DNA of 36,999 nt from Mesotaenium endlicherianum (taxonomy: Eukaryota > Streptophyta > Zygnematophyceae > Zygnematales > Mesotaeniaceae). Position numbers and translations under genes: made by a program. The DNA lies in contig WELA01011341.1 of NCBI GenBank assembly GCA_009602735.1, positions 16,881 through 53,879 of the forward strand. The letters are read 5' to 3'. Below the pieces are notes generated by a model. It was not told the DNA's origin, searched no databases, and saw only the letters and a list, made by a program, of their open reading frames with translations. The stretch's first letter is position 1. Each line of letters opens with the position of its first letter. This document shows positions 10,206-20,996 of the stretch, piece by piece.

Positions 10206-11387
10206 ATGGCCAATCCTCAAAACCAACAGCTTGCTTTCGAAGGAAGTACGTCACCTCCAAGAGACCCTCCTCTAGCGCCGATGGGAGAGTCCACTCAATA
10301 AAATCTGCCACAACAAGAAGCACCGCAAGGAGAAGCACCACAAGGAGAAGCACCATCAAATTCCGTGGCAGCCGCTATAGCTTCAGAGTTGACCCCCAGA
10401 AGGAGTTCCCGCAAATGAGGGGGCAGCTTTTCTAAAGACCGTCCACAACCAAGTGGGCTTGGCCACCTATGAAGCAACCCTGCAAGCGTCAAGAGAAGCT
10501 ATGGCTACCATGAGAACCCCTATTGCAAGCAACGCTCCAAATCCAGCCACGGCTCAAGCGCCTCCACAAAAGCCTACGAGAGCAAGGAAACTCATCAAGT
10601 GTGGCAAACCCGACACTTTCAAGCCCAGGAAAGGAGTCAACCTGAACTTCTGGCTCTACCAAGTGCTCGCATTCCTTGAAGTACCCAAGGAAGACTACGT
10701 TCCCTTTGTCGTAACCTTACTTAGAGGAGCAGCAACATCATGGTGGCGTAACTATCAAGCGGCTGTATATCAAGCTACGACGCATCCCGTGCCCGTCCAA
10801 GAGCCCCCACCATCATATGCAAGATGGGCAGATTTTCGTGAGGCCCTCGAGAAGCAATTCATGCCCATCAATGCGGAGAAGATTGCCCAAGGAAAGCTTC
10901 ACCATCTCAAGCAAACGACGTCCATTCAAGAGTATACATCCAAATTTCACGCCCTCACTCTTGAGATCCCCAACATGTCTCTTGAGGAGAAGATTGATCG
11001 CTACATCTTTGGCCTCAAGCCCAAAGTGGCAAAGGAAGTGGAATTGCGCGACTGGACGGACTTCTCAAAGATCATTGAAGTGGCCCAAAAGGTGGATACC
11101 TTGGATTTCAAGCATTCATTGCCTTCATCTTCACGGGCACCGACAGCCCCTTCCACATCTGAATCTGGACCCACACCTATGGAGTCATCAGAAGAGACCC
11201 CACGGCTGCCCAGAAGAGTGGAAGACCCTCCAATGACACTTATGGTGCAAGAAACCAGCAAGGAGTGAAAGCAAGACTCTCCCCGGCTGAAAAAGAAGCT
11301 CTCATGGCGGCTGGATTATGCTTTTATGATAAGATCGTGCACTCTCATGTCCCAAGTTGTCCAAAAACGGCCAACGCCGGTAGGCCA
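10206..11387 (+). pseudogene. A2 gag, broken
   Basis: Homologous to A1 gag. The original ATG is kept at 10206 but an in-frame TAA follows near 10299, where A1 has a sense codon. Further small indels shift the frame; the longest remaining part (10453-11268) keeps the gag core ([18 protein letters not shown]). The zinc knuckle near 11320-11335 is destroyed by a short deletion that removes the second Cys. The slippery heptamer is changed to CAAAAAC at 11362-11368, while the hairpin arms at 11379-11397 are intact. Confidence 0.9.
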
Positions 11388-12487
11388 GGAGCCTACCACC
11401 CCAAGACCCACTTCACGAGAAGACAACAAGCCAAGTGAGGTGGAGACCCCCGTTGAAGACGTCATTCCAGCCCCAATGAATTTGAGAGGTTACCTTGGAG
11501 GAGAGAAGGTCCACATCTTGGTGGATAGCGGAGCTCAAGGCAACTTCATCGTTACAGATTTTGCAACCAAGCACGGTACAACTATGCGAACTCTTGACCA
11601 CGACAAGAAAATTATGATGCCCGATGGATTCTCCTATACTACCCCTTCCAAGAAGATGTACTCCTTGGCACTCAATATCAAGTCATTCGAGAATAGAGTA
11701 GTGTTCTCCCCCATGCAATCGGGCAAGTACGACGTCATCCTGGGGACACCTTGGTTGACCAAGCACAACCTCCAAGTTGATTGGAAGGACGATACCATCA
11801 AGATCAAGAACGACATCACTTCAAGAATCTGTATTTTGCGCGCATTCAAGAATATCCAGACCCAGGATATCAAGAAGCCGGCACACGAGATACTATTGTC
11901 CGCCCTCCAACTCAACGGGCTTGTGAAGAAGGGACACAAGCTTCTTTTGGCCTTAATCACGCCAAAAGACATCAAGAAAGACATCGAAAGTCAAGAAGGC
12001 AGCCCCGTTCCATATGACACACATATGTTTGTTGATATTAGTATAATTACATGTATTAGCATATGTTGTAACATTGTTTTATGTATAAGCATATCATATG
12101 TTACTACGTATGTATATCATATGTAGTTTCCAAGCAAATACAAGAAGTCTTAGAGGACTACAAAGAAGTATTACCCCCGGAATTGCCCAAGAGCTTACTC
12201 CCCAAGAGATTCGTAAACCACAAGATAGAGTTGGAGCCCGGAAGCAAGCCCATCTCTCGGCCTACGTTCAAGATGTCATACACGGAGCTAGACGAAGTCA
12301 AGAAGCAACTCAAGAAGCTACTGGAGCATGGCTTCATTTGACCTAGCAAGTCGCCATCTGGAGCCCTGGTGCTATTTGTCAAGAAGAAAGATGGTACCTT
12401 GAGGATGTGTGTGGACTATCGCGCCCTTAACAAGATCACCATCAAGAATAGAAACCCGCTGCCGCGCAAGGATGAGGTCATGGACCG
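11326..12487 (+). pseudogene. A2 pol fragment: protease and start of RT, broken
   Basis: Protease is readable ([10 protein letters not shown]) to about 12011. A 116-bp AT-rich insertion then interrupts the link to RT. After it the RT N-terminus continues in another frame ([20 protein letters not shown]), hits TGA in GFI*P near 12340 where A1 has CGA, resumes with [15 protein letters not shown], and ends at 12487 at the junction with the inverted LTR. It cannot make a working enzyme. Confidence 0.9.
12012..12127. mobile_element. Small AT-rich insertion (possible MITE) in A2 pol
   Basis: About 116 bp absent from A1 at the same site. The A1-like sequence breaks after GCCCCGTTCC and resumes at TTCCAAG, so TTCC (12008-12011, 12128-12131) could be a 4-bp target duplication. 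The insert is rich in CATATG palindromes but has no clear long terminal inverted repeats. Its class is unknown. Confidence 0.55.
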
Positions 12488-12990
12488 TGTAGTGAAACAG
12501 GTAGATAAAGTACTTAGTAAAATAGAAAACTTTATCTGTTCAAGACAAGGACCTTTGAACACAAGTGGTAGCTTCTTGAAAGAGAGATGACTTCTTGAAA
12601 ATTAATATATTTCTGAAATTTGGCAAGTACAAGAGTGATACTGGAATGTCTTTCTATGTTCTAGCTCTTGTTTATATACTTGCTACATAAGTAATTTCTA
12701 GGAAGGTGCATGTTGATGTGCTGGCACCCAACACATCCCAAAACTTGCCACCTCTTTCTAGAATAATTTGCACATGTCCTTTTGACCTAAAAATGGTACA
12801 TTTGACTTTTGCCACATGGAGTTCTTCTAGGTTCTTCCTCTAACTTCAAAAATGCCTTAGAAGGATTAAAGGACAAGAACCAAATCACAAGAGTATTTAT
12901 TCACACTTGACTCCACATAATACTACTCCAAATGTATTCAAAAGCATTAAATAATATGCAAATTAATATATTATATCGCAAATCACTACA
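12488..12990 (-). repeat. Inverted LTR of A3
   Basis: 503 bp with intact TGTAGTGA and TCACTACA termini, reading on the minus strand; TATA box complement at 12671-12678. It abuts A2 RT sequence precisely at its terminus, as expected of an integrase-made junction. Confidence 0.93.
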
Positions 12991-13761
12991 TTACCCCCCC
13001 GAGAGAAAAAGCAACGTCTCGGCGCGTCAAGTCAGGTCTTACACATGCGGAGCAGACTAGTCAACAGCTTCAAGTCAGATGCCACACATGTGAAAGGGAT
13101 TACTCAAAGGCGCCAAGTCAGATGCTACACATGTAAGGTAGACTAGGCAAGGTCGTGGGTGGTGTGACTTTATTGGCTAGCCTACTCCTTGATGATAAAG
13201 AAAATTGTACAAGTTGGCCCAGAATCTGCCTCAAATTTAAAAATTCAGAGCATCCACAGAGCTGCTCATATTTTGAAAATTCTAGTGCCAGACGGACCGC
13301 GTCGAAGAACTCTACCGGATCACTAAATTTGAGAGCATTCCAACTTCTGGAGTGCCGTTAAGAGCTGAGAGAGTAGGCACTCCAAATCTGTGCAGAAACT
13401 TTTGAAAAATCTTAAGTCCTTCTATACTTTTTCAAATTTTGTGAAGGTAGTCTCTAAATGGGCGCAATAAGGACTTCTAGCATGGTCTTGAGTTTCAGAG
13501 CATTCCAAGTTCAGGGGAGGGCAGAATGTCAGAAGGCATATTTCGCCCTAATGATGCCAGCAGCCTGACCCCCTTCTACTCAGAGCATCATATCTCTCTC
13601 ACCAGTGCTCCAAATTGAGCAAACTTGGATTCTAAATGACTGGCTACTCATGGACTAGATCCAAGTAAATGTTCCGGAATATATTATGCAGAGATCTATC
13701 ACCAGTAGCAGTTTTTTGTTTTTTGTTCAGAGAAACTGCGAGAAGAGAAGAGCGTCTAATG

Positions 13762-14126
13762 TCATTTTTTCCTCTTTTTGATTCTTGCAGGCTGCCTTTA
13801 AGGGGTCTTCTGCTGCTTCTTGATGGTGGCAGGCTGCCTCTCTAAAGTCTTAGGGCTTCTAGTAGAGAGACTTGGGACTGGTCCAAGATGGGGGTTGGCG
13901 GCATGGAAGCGTTTTAGCTTTCTCTGAACTTTGTCAAGGTAGTGCGCCGCCACCCAACTATTCTCAGAATCTGGATATCCTTTCTACTTGATCAAGTATT
14001 GCTGTTGTCTCCTGAAATACCTCATAGCCTCTATGTCTTCCACCTCGTACTCCAAATGATCATCCACTATTGTTAGGGCTGGAGGGGTTGTCACTCGTCT
14101 TGGAAACTTGTTGTCGGATTGTGAAA
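13762..14126 (-). pseudogene. A3 pol C-terminus with chromodomain, broken
   Basis: Reverse-strand remnant of the pol end. The chromodomain reads YEVEDIEAMRYFRRQQQ then YLIK, followed by TAG (complement at 13984-13986) where A1 has the Trp codon of the conserved WKGY motif. The family stop codon is at 13762-13764. The N-terminal remainder of pol is missing. Confidence 0.85.
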
Positions 14127-14692
14127 GGGGGCAGGGTGCGGGGAGTGCGCCCATACACACTCACGCACCCTCACCCGCGAGTGGAAGCGTGCACGGGGAC
14201 CTTTCCTAGTTGCATACACAAGGTGGAGTGGCCTGGTGGTATGCCACCCTTGCAAGAGGTAGAGGGCCACATGAGAGAGGAGTGGAAAAGAACTCACTTT
14301 ATTAAAAAAGTCGCGTATAAGATAAGAAGGTTAGACTGACTAGAATAAGCTCCCTCTACTTCTTTATGCTTCCCATTTATGCTTTAACTCTAAGTGTCCT
14401 CTCTAGCAAAGTACCTCCAGAACCTTCTCCTATGGCTCCATCCATGTGAGTGACCTTGCCTAGTTGGACAAGCTAGCACACTCACACGCACACAATCACG
14501 CTCTAGAATATTCTACTACACAATCCACTAACTCCTCACGGAGTTTCTAGAATTTCCATAATCACTTTGGCACTCTACGTAATCGTACGTAGTTTTTGGA
14601 ACTCTCATGATCCAATGTCCTACTTTCTGGACTCTAACCAAAATTTTCGTCACTGGACCTGTCCTTGTCACTAAATTGAATCTGTGACACTA
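14127..14692. other. Unassigned spacer between families A and B
   Basis: No gene recognised. The sequence matches neither A nor B internal regions. The only long open frame (14070-14339, plus) begins inside A3 sequence and has no motifs. This may be host DNA or a remnant of a third element. Confidence 0.4.
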
Positions 14693-15411
14693 TGTAGTGA
14701 ATCAGTATCTTGGTCGATATAATATTATTTAAATATAACAGTTAAATAAGTTCAGCCTGCTGAACTCTACTTAATAATCAGTCTGCTGGACTTTATTTTT
14801 GATATCAGTTTAATGACTCAGCCAAAAGCAGCAGGCTGAAGTCAGCTTAAGTCAGCTTGTTGACACATTCTTTGACAGCCAGCTGACTTCCGTACTCGGT
14901 AGCAGCAAACTGCCTCGATATGCATCGAAGTGTGGTATGCTAGATGAATGGCCAGATGACATCCCTATGAAGGATGGCGATTCGAGATGATGCCAGATGG
15001 CGGTGGATTTGGTTAACCGAGGTCCTACCAACGTGGTTAACTCCCGGGAAGGCGGTGCCATCGCACTGGCCGTTCAACAGTAAACTCATTCCATGTACAT
15101 ATGTTAGGCATTGCTCTCGAGTTCGGCATTCGGAAACGAGGCCAACTCTCTTGTACAGCTTACTGAGAGAAATCTGAATTCAAGGCGAGAAGCTATTGAT
15201 ACGCACTGTCTTCTAACCTTGCTTATGTATGACTTTACTGAGTGCATTATTGATGCTAGCTCACTCGCATTTGATTTACGAGGGTTGTTCACTGCTAGTG
15301 TGTGGTCCTTTTGCTGTTTAATCAGTTAACGGAAAATCCATAAAGATTACTTGTGGATATGAAGATCTTTATTATTTGTTAATCGCCTATTTGGTAAGTC
15401 GATTTATTTCA
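14693..15411 (+). repeat. 5' LTR of element B
   Basis: 719 bp, TGTAGTGA start and TTCA end, aligned along its length with 22764-23483. By eye several percent of bases differ between the two, suggesting an old insertion. Confidence 0.92.
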
Positions 15412-15412
15412 A

Positions 15413-15424
15413 TGGTATCGGAGC
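15413..15424 (+). promoter_or_regulatory. Primer binding site of element B
   Basis: TGGTATCGGAGC one base after the LTR; identical to the family A site including its unusual G at position 8. Confidence 0.88.
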
Positions 15425-15443
15425 AGTTACCTATTCTGAAGCA

Positions 15444-16951
15444 GTGGCAGATACTGCTGCTAGAGAGGCTGCAGATGAGGCAGCTCCTATTGCCGCAGTC
15501 GCAGCAGAGCAGACTGAGGAGGAGAGAGCCAGATTAGAAGCTGAACAATTAGCAAAGGCTGCTGAAGATACAGAAAGGAGGGAAGGACAGCTAGCTGACG
15601 AGCGCACTGCTGAAGAACTTATGGCATCCAGGGCCAATGTTCTCAACCCACCTCCTGCTCTACAACTCGATGTACCCCTAGGTCAAATACGTGACCGGCT
15701 GAATGCGGCAGGAATTGCTGCTGCAGGAGCGAGAGGGACGGTTGAGGACACTACTCAGCGAGTAGATGCCAATGTTGCTGCTGCATTTGCTAGACTACCA
15801 CTCCACAGTGTAGACTTGGGAGCATTGTTCGTTCAAATGCAGTCGCAAATGGCGACCATGTATCAGTCCCAACAGGAGGACAAAAGAATCATAATGTCCC
15901 TATTGCGAGACAGAGACCAACTGGGGTCTCAAACCACTAGTGGTGGTGGCCGAGGGCCTACTAAGCCCAAGCCGAAACCTCCCGAGGAATATGATCCTGA
16001 GGAAACAGAAAATATTGCTTGATCAAGTTTCTCGCGGATGTTGAGCAGTGGCTGGAGAACTACCCAGAACTGCAAGATTACGAGAAGGTCAGGCACATCG
16101 GTGCGCTACCGAAAGGCAGTGTCGCAGACTGGTGGCTTTACTGGAAAGGGGAGCGTAAGGCTCGGCAACTCGGTGACCCTACGTGGGTAAAGTTTGTCGA
16201 GAAATTGCATGAGAAGTTTGATGTCATCAACCAGCAGGAGAAAGCTATCTATGCGATGATCTCCCTGACACTGAAGCAGAGCACTTCAGTTGCTGAGTTT
16301 GCTCAAAAGTTTCAGGAGAACATGATGAAGCAGCCAGACTTGTCAGAACGGTATAGGATAGCATACTTCAGGTATGGCTTGAAATCCGAAGTCTCTGGTC
16401 ATTTCGATGAGAAGAAGTATGAGAAACTGGCTGACTTAACCTAGGATGCTGATGCCTAGGATAAGCAGCAGTTCAATCACAAGCGCCAGAGTAATGCTTT
16501 GGTGTCTAAGATGGTCAAAAAGCCCCACGTGTCCTACAATGCAATTGAAGGAGACCAGGCTGAGGATGATCAGGGTAATGGATATGAGTATGAGTATAAT
16601 GCCATACAGTCTAGAGGTAGAGGTGGTTTCCCTCGAGGCGGCTATGGAAGAGGTGGTGGTAGGACTAAGCCGAGACCAGCCTCAGCAAAATCGATTTGCT
16701 NNNNNNNNNNNNNNNNNNNNNNNNNNNNNNNNNNNNNNNNNNNNNNNNNNNNNNNNNNNNNNNNNNNNNNNNNNNNNNNNNNNNNNNNNNAAGGTCGAGA
16801 GAAAAGACCAGCCTTTAAAAGACAGCAACAGTCAGTAATCCAGTCTACTGACTGTGAGGATGCTAGAAATAGTGAGTCGTCACTAGTTGCCCTCGTAGCG
16901 GTATTATGGGTCCTGCTGAACTGGATTCACTATGCATGCCTGACAACCTGA
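15444..16951 (+). pseudogene. Element B gag, broken
   Basis: The N-terminal part (15444-16022) is Ala/Glu-rich with predicted coiled-coil character; its first codon is GTG, probably a mutated ATG. A frameshift near 16018 moves the reading to another frame, where the gag core is clear: IKFLADVEQWLENYPEL, VADWWLYWKGE, FVEKLHEKFDVINQ, SVAEFAQKFQENM. Two in-frame TAG codons (16442, 16457) follow, then a Gly/Arg-rich stretch (SRGRGGFPRGGYGRGGG) and a 90-N gap (16701-16790) that probably hides the zinc knuckle. After the gap the frame resumes with REKRPAFKRQQQS and ends at TGA 16949, overlapping the pol frame from about 16876. Confidence 0.88.
16701..16790. other. Assembly gap (90 N)
   Basis: Run of N inside element B gag. 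The true length is unknown, so reading frame across it cannot be judged. Confidence 0.99.
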
Positions 16952-19900
16952 TAAAGGAGACCATCAGCAATATAGACATCTAGAGAGTGCACACTCTGGA
17001 TGCTCTTGTTCCACCTGATGTCCAACATTTCTTTGCTAAGTCAAGAGAACAATGCGAAAGTCAGGAAAAGACAGTCCCCCCTACCCTACTGCATTGCATG
17101 ATTGCAGGTAGGAAGGTGAGGGCATTTGCTGACGGAGGGGCGTCACATACTTTTGTCCACAAGGACTTAGTTAAGCAGGAAAGGCTGCCTACTGTCACCC
17201 AAGGGAATAGAAAAATATTCCTTGGAGATGCCTCAAGTATCTCGGGAGGAGTTATAACCAAGCCTATTGAGGTATAGTTAGGTTCTGGCATTGTAGTTCT
17301 AACTGAAACGCTTACATTTGAGGTACTCAACACTGGCTTATATGATCTTGTGCTAGGCAGGTCCTGGCTGAATAGACATGAAGCTGAAGTGTGTTGGAGC
17401 AGAGGTACAGTTAAAGTGAGAGGAGCCAGTGATGGGCAGACTGACTTGGCACCCACCAGTGCTCTTCCTCTTGTCCTGTATGGATGGCAAATGAAGGAAA
17501 AGAAGAGGCTTCCAGAAGGATGCAAGTTGCTGAATGCAATGGAGTTCGTCAAAAGCTGGAACCAGAAGGAAGACAGAATGTTCTGTCTACTGCTAAGAGA
17601 GGTACCTCCTCAACCTGAAGAAGTGGTGGAGAAAACGGTAAGCCCTCCGGAGCACCCTACTGCTGCAAAAATCGTTGCTCAGTACACGGATGTATTTAAT
17701 ATGCCTCCAGGACTACCCCCTAANGGGGAAGTAGATCATCGGATTGATTTATTACCGGGTAGTCAGCCACCCTGGCAAAACACTTATGGCTTGTCTTATG
17801 TGGAGAGCGAGGAGTTGAAAACACATATTGCAAAGCTTGAGGAAAATGGTTATATTTCCCCCAGTAAATCACCTTACGGCGCACCCATCCTATTTGTTAA
17901 GAAAAAGGATGGCAGTATGCGGATGTGTGTGGATTACAGAGCCCTGAACAGAATTACGGTAAAGAACAAGTATGCTTTACCCAGAATCGAGGACTTGCTC
18001 GATACCCTGTCTGGTGCTAAGTTGTTCAGTAAGATAGATCTCAAGAGTGGTTATCATCAAATCAGAATTGCTGAGGGCGATGAAGACAAGACTGCCTTCC
18101 GCACACGTTATGGACACTATGAGTTCAACGTGATGCCATTTGGACTGACTAATGCTCCCCCAACCTTCATGGGTGCTATGAATGACATTTTCAGGCCTTA
18201 TTTGGATAAATTTGTGCAAGTTTTCCTGGATGATATTTTAATTTTCTCCAAAGATGAGACTCTGCACGCTGAACACTTAAAGACAGTCATGGACATTCTG
18301 AGGAGAAATCAATTATATGCGAAAATGTGCAAGTGTGATTTTTTTAAGGAAAGTATTGAATTCTTAGGCCACGTTGTTAGTAAAGAGGGCATCAGTGTGG
18401 ACCCCAAGAAAGTCCAGATCATAAGGGACTGGCCAGTACCACAGTCTGTCTCTGATGTGAGATCCTTCCTCGGGTTGGCTAACTACTATAGGAGATTTAT
18501 TGAGAATTATTCCACAAAGGCCAGTAAATTGACTGACCTTACTAAGAAAGACATAGGGTATGTGTGCGGGGAAGAGCAGCAGGCTGCCTTCGAGACCCTT
18601 AAAGATGCCCTTTGTTCTGCCCCAGTGCTAGCCGTGTATGACCCCAGCAAACCGGTGCAGGTGGTTACTGATGCCTCTGACTTTGCCATGGGTGCTATTT
18701 TGTTGCAGCCTGCGGACGAAACCACAAAGGATGGTTAGGTGAGGCAGGAGTGGCACCCTGTGCTGTACGAGTCTATGAAATTTAATCCAGCGGAGATTAA
18801 TTACTCAGTGCATGATAAAGAGCTGCTAGCTATCATTCATGTGCTCAAACAGTGGAGAGCATACTTACATGGTAAAGCTTTTAAGGTGATTACAGATCAT
18901 CTAGCTCTGACCCACTTTCAGAAGAAGTCCAAGCTGTCGAGGAGGGAGAACCGCTGGAGCCAGATGCTGGAGCAGTTCCAAGTCGAGATCGACTACAAGC
19001 CAGGGAAGCTGAATCCTGCTGATGCACTCTTTAGAAGACCTGACTTGCAAGGAAGGAACTTTAGTCAGCATGCTGCAGATAAAGTCTTGTGTGCACTCAC
19101 TTCACTAAAGGTGAAAAAGTCCTTCCTTGAACAACTTAGGAAAGTCTACCATTCTGACCCAACATTTGAGCCCAGCCCCACTACTGGTGTGTGTCGTGCT
19201 ACTGCACTCGGGTATAAACTTAAGGGAGGGGTCTGGGTGACTAAAACTACTTCAGGCAAGCTGAAGCTGGTCATTTCTAATAACTTGGAAATAAGGTCCC
19301 TTAAACTGAGTCAAGCACATGACAATTTACTGAGTGGGCATTTGGGGCAGGCCAAAACTGTTGGCAAATTGGCAGAACATTATCATTGGGAGGGGTTGCC
19401 CCGCCAGGTCTTGAAATATGTGAAGTCCTGTGATCAGTGTCAAAGAAATAAGTCTAGGCACACACCACCGGGGGGTCTCTTGCAACCGCTGCCCATCCCA
19501 GCGGGACGCTGGGAAACTATATCCATGGACTGGGTGGTCACACTGCCACGAACTGCTAATGGGCATGATTCGATACAGGTAGTCGTGGATAAACTGACAA
19601 AAATTGTCATTTTCATCCCCACAACTGTCAAAGTAACTGCACTCGAAACAGCGAGACAGTTCTACAACCATGTAGTATGCCAACATGGGCTACCCTCTAA
19701 TATCATCTCAGACCTAGACTCAAAATTTACCTCTAAGTTCTGGAGAGCTTTAATGGGGTTAATGGGAGACAAACAGCTGCTCAGCACAGCAAACCACCCT
19801 CAGTCTGATGGGCAGACTGAAAGAACTAACCGAGTTCCGCAGGAGGTGCTGAGAGCATATATTAACCAAAAACAAGATAATTGGGATGACCTATTGCCTC

Positions 19901-20649
19901 AAATTCAATTCGCGGTCAACAGTGCGGTGCACGCGTCAACGGGCAAGACTCCTTTTGAACTCAGCCTGGGTAGAGTCCCTAAGTCTTCTTTAGATGTACT
20001 GGGGGAGTCTTTAACTCACCCTGNACTGGGGGAGTCTTTAACTGACCCTGAAGGGATTGACAATCCGGTCTCCCTCCAGTTTACTCATGAGTTTGCTGAC
20101 ACCCTGTCACAATTCCAACAAAACCTGCACAAAGTCCAAGAAAACCAACAAAAATACGCTAATCAACACCGTCGAGAGCTGACATTTTTAAAGGGCGATA
20201 TAGTCAATCTGCATACTCAGCACCTGTACCTCCCTGGTGTAGTCAAAAAATAGCTTGGCCCTTTCTGGGTCGGTCCATATTCGGTAGTGCGTCGTGTCAT
20301 TCAGAATGCTTACAAACTGAACATGTCAGCGGACTACAAGGGTCACCCGGTCTTTAATGTCTCCTTCCTGGAACCATACATCAAAGGTGATACACTGTTC
20401 ACAGGTCGGTTACCTGTCCAACCGGGACCGGTCCCCGCTGTTTGGGACGGCGACCCTGAGGAATATGAGGTCGATGAGATTTTAGACTCTCGCTCGGTTC
20501 GTCGATCGTCTAAATATGTCATGAAGTACCTCATCCGATGGAAGGGTTACAATGCCTCTGGGGACACTTGGGAGTTTAAAGACCAGGTGACCAATGCCAA
20601 AGGGGCGTTGAAACGATTCCACCTTCGGGCGGTTGGGGCACCGCCCTAA
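16876..20649 (+). pseudogene. Element B pol: protease, RT, RNase H, integrase, chromodomain, broken by four TAG codons
   Basis: One continuous frame interrupted only by TAG at 16981, 17275, 18736 and 20251. Protease at about 17125 has DGGASHTF in place of the usual DSGA/T motif, so a key position is altered. RT contains [22 protein letters not shown] and active-site FLDDILIF (18223). RNase H starts at [12 protein letters not shown] (18664) and continues after the third stop with YESMKFNPAEINYS and TDHLAL. Integrase has the HHCC finger (about 19315-19450), Asp in MDWVVTLP, Asp in SDLDSKF and Glu in TERTNR. After the fourth stop come LGPFWVGPYSV and a chromodomain (YEVDEIL, YLIRWKGYNASGDTWEF). 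N at 17724, and a 26-bp duplication around N 20024. Confidence 0.92.
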
Positions 20650-20996
20650 TTGTCCCTTCAGTATACATGGGAAGGTGACAGGAGGTCCTGTCTCCATATA
20701 AATTGGAGGGGGATGTGACAGTTAGTGACAGTTGTGACAGGCAGCCCACCTTTAAAATTAAGTTGGAGGGAGTGGTATTCTGTTTCGGGATCAGCCGGAA
20801 AATCTCTGATAACCATATTTCACACTCAACTTGCGCTCACACTCACTTGCTCTCTAACTCAATTTTCCCTTATATTCACTCACACCAGGTATTCACACTA
20901 GGAACTCTCCCGATCGCGTTCCTCTTCATCACGACCACTCAGTAGCGGCAAAATATCATGACTTCACTAAGTGCATTGTGTTTATGATTGAGCAGG
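20650..20996 (+). other. Leader between pol and the extra ORF, with polypurine-like and LTR-start-like motifs
   Basis: A TATAAA-like box (20696-20701) is followed by TTGGAGGGGGA and TGTGACAG, which resemble a polypurine tract plus LTR start of another gypsy family. A second tract, TAAGTTGGAGGGA at about 20759-20771, is identical over 13 bases to the tract before the 3' LTR at 22764. A short putative intron (GTAGCG at about 20942 to AG at 20995) would place an acceptor one base before the ATG of the extra ORF. Confidence 0.5.

Larger units (their letters stand above)
10169..12487 (+). mobile_element. Partial, decayed chromovirus A2 internal region
   Basis: Head-to-tail continuation of A1: primer binding site at 10170-10181, gag, protease and the first part of RT, closely similar to A1 but broken in many places. 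It stops in RT at CATGGACCG and is joined there to the exact end of an inverted LTR. The rest of pol is missing. Confidence 0.93.
12488..14126 (-). mobile_element. Inverted chromovirus fragment A3 (LTR plus 3' end of the internal region)
   Basis: Reverse-strand copy of family A. From right to left on the plus strand it reads end of pol (14126 to 13762), 3' untranslated region, polypurine tract complement, and a complete 503-bp LTR ending exactly at 12488. Similarity to A1 fades at about 14126, within the sequence matching A1 position 8540. The rest of the element is absent. Confidence 0.92.

Noticed and set aside
16876..16951. -1 frameshift between gag and pol in element B like that of A1
   Set aside because: The frames do overlap with a -1 relation, but I see no slippery heptamer, and the N gap and decay make the original frames uncertain.
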